DNA of 64,000 nt from Dromaius novaehollandiae (GCF_036370855.1 NC_088117.1:4588001-4652000), one strand, 5' to 3'. Shown: positions 49,401 through 62,400, numbered from the stretch's first letter. Notes: generated from the letters alone by a model not told the origin. Made by a program: numbers and translations.

Positions 49401-52400
49401 CCCTGTGTTGTGAATCAGACATATTTATTCAGGAAACAAAAATGAAAAAAAAACCATTCCTGCAATATTCAAATTGGAATAATTAACAAAATAACTATTG
49501 CATAATTACTTTGACATTTTATATCTATGTCCATTGCTAAAGCCCTGGATGCACTGTCTCACAATGCAGTCAGGTTTCTACATGAAGAAAATACCCTTTA
49601 AATATAAAGGCTCTAATATACTGCATACAATTCTGCTTGCCAAAGGCAAAAGTTCTGCTCTTCTACCACTGTCAAGCTTGAGGAACTCAACTAAAGCCCC
49701 TAGAATTACATTCATATAAAGTTTTGATGTATTAAAAAAATTACATATTTTTATTTTTAAGCATTAAACTTACTTCCCCTCTTGAACATAAGCTTTAGAA
49801 ATACCTATTTTCAGATTATTCTATATTCACTAACACCCATGGAGTTAGAGCCTCAGTAGAGCTCATTTAACTGTTCAAACATTTTTTCCAATTCTTCAGG
49901 TTTCTTTGGTTCCCGTTCTTTTTTCCCCCTTTTCTTATTTGTTTTTCCATCCATTTTTATGAGGAAAAGGAAAAACAGAAGCAAAGAGGGAAAGAAGCAG
50001 AATAACAGAAACACAAGGAAATCAAAAATATATAAACTGAAGGGAAGAAAAATTTGTCAAATATTTATTAAGCCGTTTTAGATGAACAAACACTCCCTTC
50101 AATTTTTTGCAAGATAATTCCAAAATGTTCGTTTTCCCCTACTGGTTCTGGGCACGTCCAAGTGAGAAGAGGTTGGTAGAAGTGAAAATAACCAAAGCAT
50201 GAATGACTCCTTTTTTTTTTTAAATCTATAAATATAATGACTTACACAGGACTGAACACACAGTTCCTGAACTAGTCTCCGACATTATAATGCAGTTGGC
50301 ACTTGCACTTTGCCTTACAGACGTACTCCACCGGAGAGCCACGGGCTCTCTATGGATCGCGCACAGCCTCAAGGCACAGGTAGCTTTCTGTAGGAAGCTG
50401 CAGAAAATCTCTGTGAGTTATCAGTCCAGATTAAACAAATTAAATCCTTTTTCAGTAATCTTGTGGCAAATGGAGCTGCTGCAAATGAGGGCCTGGGATG
50501 TCTAAGCCTGCTGGGACCCCAGTGAAAATGCTGGTCCTGCAGCTACTGGTGACGTGACTGAGTAAAGACTCCCCCACCGAGAACACCAGTTCACAGCATC
50601 TAATTCAGGCAGTTAATTTGGGTGCTCTGACTCACCTCCTGGAGGTTCCTGCTTCACCACTGACTATATAAGAAATGAGGAGCCTAAATTTAGACGCTGA
50701 AGGGAACTGGTGTACCAGTACTACAGGATACGGCATCTCATAAAAAAATCAGTGAATTGACTCATGCTGCACAGCATCCTTGTCTTACAACAGAGGAGGG
50801 GGTTGCTGCCTGCAAGGAGCCCTCTGTGGGTGGAAGTCATGTTGGATGGGAAGTTTGTGAAGGCTCTGGCCCAGCAGAAGCATCTCACACCAGAGCCTGT
50901 GGAGATCAGTCCTTCCTGCGCCGCAAAAGGGTCTGAGTTTCAGAAAGTGCTGCGCTTTCACTCTTTGGCCCCGACCCCCCTCCACCCCAAGTCCTCAAGC
51001 TCCTGCAATTAGTCTTGAAAATAGAAACTGGAAATTTAAGTCACTCAAACTGAGCTCCCCTGGGGCTGCGGGCACTGCTGCAGAATGGCCTCTCCCAAAA
51101 CATTTTGCCAGGACTCTGTATCCTCACAGTCCATCATATTTTCTCACAGTCGAACCTTCTTTAGCCAAAAAACCCCAGAAGCTGGAAGGAATTTTGAGGT
51201 CACTGAGTGCAGCTCCTGCTGTCACAAGTGTTGCTCGTCAGAAGTTGCGTTTTTACAGTTGTTCCTCCTAGAGAAGCTGCCTTTGCTTTGAGGCTTTCCC
51301 TTGCTCTTCGCACTGAACACAAGTTATATCACTTCCACTTTGGAAAGGCACCTGTCAGCCAGGCCCGTAGAGAGGTCTCAGAAAACCAAGGTCTCTTATT
51401 TATTTGGGCTCTTTGTTTGCTTATGTGTGTTGATTAGTCTCTTTCTTTTTTAAATTTCAAGATACAGCTCATTAAAATAAATAGAACTGCTGCTAATCTT
51501 TGTATCTAATAGCATTATGAAGAAAAACAACATTAAGTTAAGAGCATAAGTCAATGGCCCAGGTTTTTGCAGAATGCTGTTTGCCCTCTGAAGGAATTTG
51601 CATGAGTAAGAGGACTGCAGAGGCAGTGATTTATTTTGCAGAAGGTCAGAACAAAGTTCATGCACTGTTGATCCAAGTGGGATTTTTAAAAGAGGAATGC
51701 TGCACTTTTTTAGGTAGTACATAGCCCCTGGTCTGGGCCATGGCATAGTAAAGAATTTCACTCTAAGTGACTACAATAATTCTTCCCTCTCGGAAGGAAG
51801 GAGTTAAAATAAAACAAAAACAGAGCAGAAGTGAATGCAAAACTCGAAGTTCCTCAGTAAGCACTTGTGTAGCCACAACCCAATTTTCAGATCTGAATTT
51901 TGAGGAGTCTGGGTTCAGGCCAGTTACACTGTAGATGTCATCAAGTCTCATGACGTGTAATTGCAATCCTGGACTCAAAGTCTCCCCAGCTCTGGGGAAG
52001 TTCAGATCCAGCTCTATGAGCTCCGACATCAGACTTGATCTGATTTGGTTTGCTGCCCCCAGGTGAGCTTGCATGGAAGTGTATGCCATCGACTCGATTT
52101 CTATTCAAGACTCTTAAAATTTCCTAGAATGGTTAACAACAGCCAGTATTAGGCCAATACTACACATTTTTTCTCTCAACCAGGATTATGAATAATGGCA
52201 TATATTAACACCTATAGCTGCTGCTTAACCCAAAAGAAAACAGTTCAAGAATGCAACTTTTTCAGTCTCTGAGAAAGGCTAAGAAACCTCAGTGTAGCAG
52301 ACTTCCTTGTGAGATTGCTGCTGCTTCCTGTTTCTGGTCAAATTAGCATCGAGTTTACGCACAGAAAGCCACATGTTTGCCACATCTGAGGACAAGGGGA

Positions 52401-55089
52401 GGAATTTTCAAAAATCCTCTGTGACTTTCGTACTTTCAGTAGTCCATGTTTCTCCAGGACTGAGCTCTGTGGTGGGGAACCGGAGCAGGAACTCCTGTCC
52501 CCTGGGACCTCAGCAGCTAAGGTAAAGCCAGTTTCGAGCAGGGACCCTTTGCCGAAAAGCCGGTTGCTGCAAATGGTGAAGCTGAGACCATGGGAATGAG
52601 CTGTTCCCCCAAAGCGCCTTGCTGTTGACCTTGCCGAAAAGACATGGTGTTGTGCAAAGATTCATCCTGGAATTTTCTGTACACGATTGTGGTCAAGATT
52701 AAAGAAACTTTTTCAGAAAGACTAGAAAGTAAGAAAAATGATGAGAGAGTGAAGTGACTTGGAGTGTGCCAGACAATAGGGTTTGCTTGGCTTAGGGCTT
52801 TGCTTTAATGAAAGCTGTTTAACATTTTTAAGACTGATGGAAAAATTACACACTATTAATGGATTTTCTTTACGGCTATAATTTATTCTTATTTCTCAGC
52901 AGCAGTGGAGTAGCGGCCAGATTGCTTTATCTTGTGGTATTACAAAGCCTGGGGGCTGAGAAACTTAGCACTGTTTTGTCATGATTTTCTCCATCTGGTA
53001 AAATAATAGAATAAAATCATCCTACTCAGAGAGATTTTTTATTTAAAAAAAAAAAGAATGTTTTTTCTCCTTCAATTCAAAGCCTTAAGGGAAGGCGGGG
53101 TGGGGAATAAAAATGTATATTTTAATTAGTCAGCTGCCTTTCCTATATTCAGTAGCCATGATCCCTGTCTGGAAGATGTACTTAAACTTCTCTGGGCACT
53201 AGTTGTGTGTACAAAGGTGCAGGCAGATAGCAGTTAAAAATGCTATTCAGTGACACGAGAGTTTTATAGGGTTAGATGGGTGAGGTCATTTCCATGGAGG
53301 TTAGAAAGTCTTAAGTAGGGCAAGGTGATTCTTAAAAAATGTGATTTCTTCTCTTTAAGGGGAAAAGGAAAGGAAGAAAGCACAGATTTAGTTTTCTTTT
53401 TTCTAACTACTTCTAGTGAAAGGAAAATTTTTTGCATCAATGTTTATCAAATGAGAAAGTTTTATCAGTTACTGTATAAATACGTATCTATATGCTGATA
53501 TCTGCTAGGTACCTCTAGCAATGAAGCAGATCTGTGCTTCATGACCTTATGAAAGTTTTTTGCGCATTTTGAAGTCACCCGGTCAAAGAGAAGAAACCTC
53601 ACCGTATGCACCATGAGTCAAATAACACAAGCAGCAAATTACTACTGTCAGGAGTATCTTGAGTATGTCCACACAAACCATTCGTCAGATAAGCCTGAAT
53701 AATAAAACAATTAATGGGTTACTGAAGCCAGAAACAGATTTTGTCACTAATTCCATGACTAAATGTTTTGACAGGAACAGTTCATGCAGCTCTAGTCATG
53801 TGAAGGAAAGAAGGTACAGGTACGCAAGGGGAAAAAACAGATGCCAACGAAACAAGCCTTAGTAGAACCTCAGTGACGAAGGGAAAAGAAATTTTTGGTC
53901 CTTTCTCTCCCTTACTGTAAAAATCACATTTCAAGTAAATGCCTTTGTATTACTGAAATGCATAGATCAAGAAGGCCTGGGATTGCTGGTTTACACTTCA
54001 TTTTCTAAGCTTCTTAGTGACCTGAAGAAGCTCTAATAAAAATCTATCTTCTGGAATGTCCAAGTACTGCACCTCTCAGTTGAGAGCCCGCTTTGAAGTC
54101 GTCTTCGGGAAAGTTGGAACCTCAGATCTCAGTCTTGGATTTTCAGGAAGTTGTGGTGTTAGATAGAGGTGTGTTTACACACCTTGGTGCTACAGTGTCA
54201 TTCAGTTTACTGCCAGATAGGCTGGACAAGATTCAAGGAAAATGTATCATAATGAACTTCTTTGTTTTGCAGCACAACTAAGTTATTATTTCACTACTTG
54301 TTATGGAAGGCTCTAGAAGCCCCAGATGTGAACAGAGGCTAAGCACTGTGCCTACACACAGTTGCTGCCCCCAAAGAGCTTAATGTTTAAATAGAAAAGG
54401 TGTATAAATAGTAAAAAAGGAAACATTTGGAACTAAATCCCACAAAGTCCCTAGCAGAATGCAGCACAGAAATATTTTGCAAGTCCCAAATCTCCTACAT
54501 CCTGTCCCAGGGCATAAGCTACCAGCCTGTGAGTCAACGATTTCCTCATCTTTGCTTTTGTACAGTCTACCCATAAAGCTGCTCAAGACTTGCAGTTGCA
54601 TGCTCCAGTTGTAAAGATAGCATTAATTATGAACTTTGACCGTTAGCTTTTGGAAAGACTAGCTCAAAGTACTATTGGATATAATTCAGATAAAGAGATT
54701 CCCCCATCTCCTGAGCACAGGCACCTTGCCGGCAGTCCATTAGCCAAAACTTCTCAGCGCTGCCTATTCTTCCCGCAGTCTGGCTGAGTTTTGGTCTGTG
54801 TTTGCACAGTATTGTTTTGAAGAACCATTGGCATGGCTGCGGGTTGTATGCCAGATAGCCCAACATCTCAGCGGTCCTACTCTGAGCCAAAAGAGAGCGA
54901 TCCTACGTCTGTCAGATGCGGGTCTTACAGTGTTTTAGGTTTCTTTCTGGGACACTGCCACAAAGTTCCTTGTTTACCCTAGCGACGGAGTAAGATAGGA
55001 AATTTAAAACAAGGTTTTGCCTAGTAAAAGCAGGCTGCTGTTGTTCAGAGAAAGATAGTCTGGGCAGCCGCGGGAAGACAGAGAGCCAC
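40401..55089. other. Intergenic stretch downstream of TNFSF8
   Basis: No coding exon is supported. The part just below 55090 should be TNFSF8 3' UTR. The first canonical minus-strand AATAAA I found is about 2 kb away, at 53038-53043. A near-consensus MARE (TGCTGAGTCAGTA) is at 45050-45062. The rest is AT-rich sequence without recognisable repeats. Confidence 0.55.
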
Positions 55090-55487
55090 TCACATTTCAT
55101 CGCTGTACCTCAAGACCCCGAGAACATTTTCATTGGGAAGGAAAACTACATTCAAAAATTCAGGCTGATTGAGTCTTACTGATATCCGGTCCTTCATGTT
55201 TAGATGTGTCAAATGGAGCTGGAATGAGGTCTTAAAAGTCTTTTCTTGGCATGTGTCTGATGCACACCATGTGGATAACGTCTGCCTGTTGATTTTGTCA
55301 TTCACAAGGAGCTCTACCTTCAGGTCTGTGGGGTTGTTTGAACAGTTGGCAAAATAAAAGTTCAAGTGGCAGTAGATCAAGTAGAGACCTTCTTTCTGTA
55401 TCACCAGCTCCTCACTGTTGCACTGGATGTCTTCACAAATACCCTTCTCGATCAAGCTCAGTTTTGAACTATTTACTGGGTTTGATA
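55090..55487 (-). CDS. TNFSF8: TNFSF8 last coding exon (TNF homology domain)
   Basis: The acceptor is TTTTCTTTCTAG and the exon opens with TA in phase 1. It encodes 131 full residues to TGA at 55092-55090. It contains six cysteines where human has three: those in LYLIYC, FANC and STWC align with human cysteines, while GIC, IQC and DTC are additional. The length and C-terminus agree with the family. Confidence 0.95.
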
Positions 55488-56107
55488 CTAGAAAGAAAAG
55501 CAAACAAATTTTAAAATGAGCCACTGAACTCTAGTGACCTAAATTTAGGGTTTTTTGACTGCAACAGTATTTCTTGGTGGATGGGGATACCTGTTCTGTG
55601 GTTTTCCTGCCAGAAACTCCAACAGAAGGCCCAGACCCCAGCTGAGAAGATGACACTTAGAAGTGGGATGTTAAGTCCCAAGGACTACATGGCCCTTTGG
55701 GAAACCCGAGAAAAAGAGAAGCAGTGAAAATGGCTTTCTGCAATATTCAAGGAAAATAATGAGGATATACACTCCTGTGTGTTGCAGGGGAGAAGGTACT
55801 TCCTTATTTATGTTTTCTTATCAAGATAACAAAATATGTCTATATGATCAGATAGGGGATTTACTGAAACCTCACATTTTCAAGAAAACTAAGGAATTTT
55901 TCCTATAAAATGTCCTCTTGGCCAAAAAGCTGTTTGCCAGTGAATTCATTGTGAATAATACAAATAGCATGCTCTCCAGCTGGCTCTGAAACACACATTT
56001 GCCAAAGCTTGCCCTCGGCTGGGCTCCCCACTGACCTCTCATGTACGCGGCGGCTGTCTTGATCGGGACACTCTGTAGGATTCTTAAATAGTCTTCGGAG
56101 GTGTTCC
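55090..56107 (-). CDS. TNFSF8: TNFSF8 (CD30 ligand), 3' two exons, partial
   Basis: The two exons 56107-56036 and 55487-55090 join in phase (AGAG plus TA gives a valine) and encode about 155 residues of the CD30L ectodomain, ending in TGA. Recognisable matches to mammalian CD30L are NTSED..L.IL (human has NCSED), AAAYMRV for strand A (human WAYLQV), SSKLSL, ELVIQKEGLYLIYC, NNPTDLKVELLVN and the C-terminal ENVLGVLRYS. Possible N-glycosylation sites are NTS, NSS and NCS. CD30L is a type II membrane trimer that engages CD30 (TNFRSF8) on activated lymphocytes. The N-terminal, membrane-anchor exon is not in view and probably lies beyond base 64000, so the gene is cut by the window edge. Its position next to TNFSF15 on the same strand supports the name. 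Confidence 0.92.
55488..56035 (-). other. TNFSF8 last intron
   Basis: This phase 1 intron of 548 bases, GTCAGT to TTTCTAG, contains nothing further that I recognise. Confidence 0.9.
56036..56107 (-). CDS. TNFSF8: TNFSF8 penultimate coding exon
   Basis: This 72-nt exon has an acceptor ending TTTCCTTCAG and a donor GTCAGT, starting with GG (phase 1) and ending with a single G (phase 1). It reads NTSEDYLRILQSVP followed by IKTAAAYMR. Both phases equal those of the matching TNFSF15 exon. Human cysteines in this segment (NCSEDLLC) are replaced by T and R. Confidence 0.93.
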
Positions 56108-57019
56108 CTGAAGGAAACAACAGATTAAATGACCACTCCAGAGCTGTTTGGGTTATGGGAGATGCTGTCAGCTCCCCATTGCAGTGATCCCCACCTTGTA
56201 CTGTCCAGCTCAACCTTCAGCTGTCCCTAGATGCCCCATCACCCCTGGAGGTGAGGGAAGCGAGTGCTTGCTCCCTTGCCCACCTGATGAGGTGCAGGAC
56301 CTGTGCCTGGGGCTGTGCGGGGGCCCAGATGCTGGTCACGGATACAGGTGCAGCTCTACATCCGAACAGGATGAAACAACTGTCTCATCACCACCACCTC
56401 ACTGGCTTTTATTACCCTCGCAAAGCAATGTGTGCAACTTGCTCCTGCCTGAGTTTCCTTAAATAGACGGAATTGCACGTATTCTTCAGGACCTCCTTTA
56501 TTTTGAAGTGGGGCTATGGACAAACTGCACATGCAACTATGGCAGCTGCTCCAAAGGGTCAGCTATCTCCAGCAGGGACCTGCGACAAACAGGTGAAGCT
56601 AGAGCAGAGTGTCCTAGTGATGGTTTTTACTACGTGTCCAGCAGTATCTGATCCACATGTGGATTTTGTAGCAGTGTTAACTCTATTGGTATACTTCTGG
56701 CAGTCCAAGGCCATGGTAGCCTGTAGTTATCGCTTCAAAAAATTGCATTTCGTACTCTACTTCCCAGAAATTATGTGGGGATAAGCCTATTTAACCATCC
56801 TAGAGGGCTGAATTATTTGCATGGTACAGTTACAGACAGAGAGCTTTGCACCTATAGCTGGAACATGGTTCTGCAAGTGACTTTTCAGGAGCTTTTGAAT
56901 TGTTACTCTGTTCTCTTAGAGGCAAAACATGGATGTCTCCAAGGCTGCAGGTGAAGCTGTTGACTGTTCAGAGCTGAGAGCTACTGATTAGAGCAGACGA
57001 CACCTTGCTTACCATGGGC

Positions 57020-57160
57020 GCAGCATCCCCACTCCTGCATCCCTTCTCCTGCACCCCAGGCCCTGCACTCCTAGTGTCCACAGCCTGGCCTGGCATCCCC
57101 ACTCCTGCATCCCTAGCCCTGCACGCCCAGCCTTGCATCCCCAGGTCCGGCACCCCGGCC
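57020..57160. repeat. Degenerate C-rich minisatellite
   Basis: Variants of CCTGCATCCCCA and CCTGCACCCC recur about every 11-14 bases. A 22-base stretch at 57023-57044 is repeated exactly at 57093-57114, so a 70-base block was duplicated within the array. The frame is open on both strands across part of it, but the resulting peptides are low-complexity. Confidence 0.8.
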
Positions 57161-57804
57161 TTACATGTCACTGCTTACCCTTGTGCTTCACATCCTCACC
57201 GGATACATTTCATTTTCTTGTCTGCTCTGTGTAAGCCTTTCCTTGTCCTTTCTTACCAAGGGAGGCTTTCAGTGGCTGGTACTGTTTATTCCTGCTTTAT
57301 GCTCTGACTATGTAGAGAACAGGTCGTACAGCCCTGTGGTTTTTTGTGCTATACCCCACGTGCACAGGAATGCTTGAACTAGATGTACGTTCAGGAAAAT
57401 AGAGTATATCCCTGTGTGTCCTGGGTGGCTGCACCCAGGCAGACAAATGATTATTTCCCATTGCATTGACCTCTTCTTTGCATCTCCTGGCCATGCCATG
57501 GATGTGGATGTGTCTAAGCAGCTCAGGCAGGAGATTGGGAAAGTCCTGTGTTTTATTCTATAGCTGAATACAATGAATAAAGCGTGAATGAATTTCAGTA
57601 GAGCCACGCCAAACTATATCCCCCTATCCCAGGGTTTGCATATCACCAAAATTTTCCTATGAATCAGTTTCTAAAATTGGTATGATAGTTACCTACACTA
57701 CAAGGTTCTCAGAAGGATGGAAAATACACAGAACTCAATTCAGCTCCCAGTTATAACATGAGTAAATCTGCAATAACTCCATGCAATAACTGCAATAACA
57801 TCTG

Positions 57805-57862
57805 TTATACATCTATATCTATATATAATATAGACAAAATATATGTGATATATTTGTTGCTG
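57805..57862. repeat. AT-rich microsatellite-like stretch
   Basis: Irregular TA/ATCTATAT repeats such as CTATATCTATATATAATATAG make up this segment. Confidence 0.75.
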
Positions 57863-59289
57863 TTACTAACATGAACAGTATAGAAAAGGTCTACTTAATG
57901 CAGAGCGAGCTAAGGATCTTAATTTTCATAAAATTCCTAAACTAAGGGTACAAGAAAGGCAATTCAAACCTCCAGACCTCTGTGGTGTCTACTTGGCCTG
58001 ATTTATAAGAGATTCCTGGTCAGGAGGGTGGATAAATCGGGGAGAAGCTGGTCACATGTACAAGTCTCACTGGTTGATGTTTTGTAACATTGCTGTCATC
58101 ACACTGGTACTGTTGGAGAAGCAGGCTGTGGATGTCTTGAAAGAATTGCAAACTTTTTCTAGCTACATTAACCGAAACTCTCTGGAGGGAAGCAGGTGCT
58201 CCCTGCTCTCTAAAACTGAATAGGCTGTGCACCAAACTCCCTCGGCTGTGCTGGAAACCCCCAGAGGAAGAGCAAAACTAGCATTCCTGCTGTTAGTCAT
58301 GTCAACGTAGTTTCTAGTGAGTGTGCAGACACTACACAGATATGGAATAGGATGGAATAGGATAGGAAAAGAAAGAAACCCCTTCTGGTCCTTACTCTGG
58401 ACCAACACTGTTAGAATGGCAGCAGCAGTCTCTGGTAAGGTGTGTTCAGCAGCCCTGAGCTCCCTCACCTTGCAGATGTCCCGCAGGGAGGGAGACTATT
58501 TTTATAGAAACTCAGGGGCATTTAAAGGGGTTTTACCCTCTAAGGCAGAAAATCCCCTGCTGCTCAAGCAGACTTTGGAAGCTGCAGCCCTGTAACTTTT
58601 GCTAACCCAGCAAAGCGCTGCGCCTGCCCGCAAGTAGGCTGCTGCTTCCAGGAGCCGTATCCGTCCTGAGCTGTCTCAGGATATTCGCATGGCATCTCTC
58701 CAGATTGACTCCTGGCTGATCTGACTGTATTTCACATTTGCAAACCTGCACTTACATTCATTGACGTCAGCACGTTTTATATGTGTGTGTGTTTGTAAGC
58801 CATTTATTTGGTGACATCAGCTGTGTTTCTGAGAAAACATGGTATGGAAAAAAAAATTGTTGTATAGAGACATTTCCTGTCCTCGCTCTGCTGAGGCAGC
58901 TTATAACCATTTTCCAGGTTTATTTCTGAAGTTAATTCTTTTATCCGAAACATTACTGAAATTACCAGAGTTTCAGCACTGATCAGTGGATATGTTCAAC
59001 CACATCACCTAACTGGCTTTGCACTAATAGCGTGTAGATCAGAAGTAATCCCACTGAAGTCAATAGGATTATATGGGCTTAAAAGTATGGTAAGAAGGAG
59101 GAAAAGCAAAGCCACACTGTGGACTAAGTACCAAGGAGATCGTACTGGTTTCACTTGTCCCTGCGATGCAGGATACATGGACAGTGCTCCAGATCAGGCT
59201 GCTCTAAGGCAACCAGCTGATGAAGGAGTCTCCACAGGAAGCTGATGAGGTTATTTTGTCCTAAGGAAGCTATTAAGAGATAATTCCCT

Positions 59290-59665
59290 TTCGTCATCCC
59301 GATCCCCTTTGTCTCACGACAAGCATCCCGCGGGGCAGCCCTGCGGGAAAGGGCTGGAGAATTTGCTTGAGCCTAACACAGCTTCTACCCGCTAAGCCAA
59401 AGGGGTTGTGCCTCCGGGCTGTGAAATGGGAGCCGCGGCTCAGGCTCGCGCGACTTCCACCCTCGCGCAGGAAGGCAGCAGCTCCCAGCGGGGCTGCGTC
59501 TGTCGGGAACGGGCAGGCCACGGGGCTCGCCGACTGACGTGGTGCGGCCGGGCAGCACCCGGGGGGGCCTGGGGAGGAGCATCTTGGCCTGGAGAGCTCT
59601 CCTGCCTCCCGGCTGCCTCAGTTTTCCCACCCGTGAGACGGGTGCAGCGGCAGTATAAAGGGTGT
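59290..59665. promoter_or_regulatory. CpG-rich patch ending in a TATA box
   Basis: There are about 28 CpGs by hand count in 375 bases, against a CpG-poor background, followed on the plus strand by TATAAAGG at 59654-59661. This could be a small promoter running away from TNFSF8, or an alternative minus-strand promoter for it. No downstream ORF is convincing. Confidence 0.35.
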
Positions 59666-60748
59666 TGAAACCAAGTGGCCTGGCAGAGCAAAGCTTTGCC
59701 ACCAAGACGGGCAAAGCACCCCACACAGGGCGTTTGAGGCTCATCCGAGTAGCAGTCATCTCTTGCAGTGCAATTCCTCTGCAGTGCCTACAGCATTAGG
59801 GCTGGCTGGAAATTTGAGGGTGCACAGGCACGAGAGCAGTTCAAATGCTTGAACTCATCTTAAGGAAACATTACATAAGAAATATATCCTAAGAGGTAAA
59901 GGCTGGCAATACACAGCTTTCAACTCCCCCCTCCCCAAGTTTAAGTGCATTTAAAATTAGGCAAGGGGATTTTGTCTCTAGCAGTATACCGGAGTTAGCA
60001 GGACTAACTTCTTATTTCTCTGCAGTCCCTATCTGAAGTCTCCTTAACTATCGTTAACTCATCCCCTTCCAGCTAAGGGTCCTGCAAGCAGCTGCCAGCC
60101 AGCAGGGGTGGACAGGCCAGAGAGGACTGGCCCAGTAAAGTAAAACTGAGATTTGTGTCCCCGAGTGATGTTTCTCACCTAGGCACTGCTGTGCGTGCGC
60201 TAGCCTGCTCCTCGGTATAGCAAAGGCCACATAATTTCATGAGGTATTTGTCTATACAGCCCGATAACTCGTGTTTTAAGTATCGAAGACACAGAGGATC
60301 CATCGTTTGGCATTTGGCAATACCAATCACCTCATTATTAATTAAATAAGAAACCAGTCACCTGTTATGACTAATTTGAATGTGTTTAGCTGCAGTTTGC
60401 TCTGGATGCTTGCTTAGGAGGATGCCTGTGCATGCTCCCTAGCATTTGCAAACCCAGGCTTACCAAATTTTTTTGAAGTGAGAAACACAGCTCATCTGCC
60501 CTGACTTCCCTAAAAGTAGACAAAGTTTCACACAAATACACGCATGCACTGAAGCTGAGAGAATAAAAATCTCTATGGTCTGAATGTGAGATGTCCATTT
60601 CTGCCAGGATTATTGACTGATACCCCCAGGGATTTCAGTAGTGCTACGCTGGAATAATGCCAGCCTGGAGGAGACCAGATTTAGTTGCAGCAGGCCAAAC
60701 TGCACTTGGTTGTACCACTGCAAATCTGGAATGACTCTCCTTACTCCA

Positions 60749-60864
60749 TTGGCTTCAGCCTGATTTACCTTAGTGTAGCAAGGATGTGAGCCGTCTGTAT
60801 TAGCTTAAATTCTCAGGGCCAGATTTTTATTTGGGAACCCATTTCCCATTACAACTGTGAATGG
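60749..60864 (+). repeat. 116-bp inverted duplication, proximal copy
   Basis: This segment aligns without gaps to the reverse complement of 63055-63170, with 6 differences in 116 bases (about 95%). The preceding bases (AAATCTGGAATGACTC, TACTCCATTGGCTTCAG) resemble a dispersed motif common in sauropsid DNA, which suggests this copy is in its original context. Confidence 0.93.
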
Positions 60865-61538
60865 GATGCTTAATTTCCTTTGCTTGTCAGTCTGTCAGTC
60901 TTACTGCCAGACAAAAATATATATGGTGTGTGTGTGCATATGTATCTCTACGTTTTTCCTTTTGAAAATGAGAACAGATTTTGTTACCGTGTCTTTGTGA
61001 TTCAAATAATAACAGGAAAAGTTAACAATCGAGGGATACAGCATTTATAGGGAAACAAAGTTTGGAGACCAGAGCTAGGACATCATGAGAACTGATCCTT
61101 GGCAGCCATTACAAATTTCTCTGTGCCTTAGTTTTCCCTCCATAAAGTGAATGTAGCGATAATGCCTCTGTGGTATTTATTAGCATGTGATTCAGTGGCT
61201 GTGGAAAGTGGATGGGTTTTCACAGAGAAATATATCCACAGAAAGAACATTTCACAAACATTTATTTCAAGGCAAATTTAATTATTTCCCCTGTTGTTCA
61301 GCCACTCCACGGAGTATGGCAAAGAGGTTTTCAGGAGACTGGTGTCGTTTTTCACACCAACATTTAATTAGCATCTCTCTCAGCCCCTGCTTGCAGATTA
61401 CTGCAAACCCATCCATTGAGGATTGACCGCTGAGTCAGGAAGGTACAACCTCCCTAGCTCTGCTTTAGTGCCCACTGGTATTTCGCTAATAGAATATAAT
61501 CTCACTGGAAATCTAAATTAAATGATACTGGGTTTGGG

Positions 61539-61563
61539 TTTTTTTTTTTTTTTTTTTTTTTTT
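61539..61563. repeat. Poly-T tract
   Basis: This is an uninterrupted run of 25 T with no recognisable retroelement body next to it. Confidence 0.9.
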
Positions 61564-62400
61564 CTCTGTGTGGCTGTTTTAACACTACTGAATTGATTCA
61601 GGGAAGTAGCCATTTCTGGACCACCATCCATTTATGTTACAGAGAAGTACCTCTACCTGCGGGAACCCAAACCCTTCTCACGGGCACATTCCTGCATCCC
61701 CCCCTTACCATCTCCAAAGCGTTTTGCACAAGCAGCTACCACCAGCATAGCCAACACCTTTAGCTTCCCCGTTGGCACACAGATACACGCAGGGCTAGAG
61801 CGAGGCTGAGCACTCGCAACTTGGCATTGCTCAGTTTTTCCACCCTTGGCTGCTTTTTCAGCTTCGAGGACGCTGTGGTGAACCAGAAGGTGACATATAC
61901 AGCCAGACTACGCTACCAGCATCCGGGCTGCCTGCGTGGCCGACACCCTGCAAATCCGAATCTCCAGCACCCTCTGCCTGAGCCTCACCACCGGCGCCAG
62001 CCGGCAGCACGGCACCGCGTTTCTGCCCCTCGCGGCGCGCCGGGACCCCGCAGCGGGTCACTGCCTCTCCCTGCTTAGAAGCCAGCGGGCGATGCCTAGC
62101 GCCGTGTGACAAACTTTCCTGCCGAGGGGGACTCCATAAATTAAGCCGTGGGATAAATTAATCAATTAGCCCCGCTTTATGCATTTTAACAGAAAAATAA
62201 AAGGCCGTTGTAATTCACTCACACTTTAATGCTCCATTATCCTGCCAGAGCCGTATAGTAGACCCTGACAGGCAATGACAGCAGGGCTGATCAAGTGCTT
62301 GCACCCATCACAAACAGCTTTCAGGAACCTTTCCTGCCTTGCGGGGTTTCTCTCTCATTCCCTCCTCTATCTTTCACTCATGCCATCGTCTCAGATTTAC

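Noticed and set aside
57177..57205. Possible TNFSF8 exon 2 reading VKHKG before a GTAAGC donor
   Set aside because: An in-frame stop lies about 30 bases upstream and no acceptor with a pyrimidine tract fits between.
59041..59095. CCCACTGAAGTCAATAGGATTATATGGGCTTAAA-like text, and similar text near 3180
   Set aside because: It resembles an old dispersed motif common in bird and turtle DNA, but I cannot assign it to a named family or define its ends.
61709..61866. Open minus-strand stretch ending in a good donor (reads AKRFGD before the splice), considered as a TNFSF8 upstream exon
   Set aside because: The phase fits, but the hydrophobic segment is only about 11 residues, no suitable ATG exists upstream in frame, and it does not resemble CD30L.
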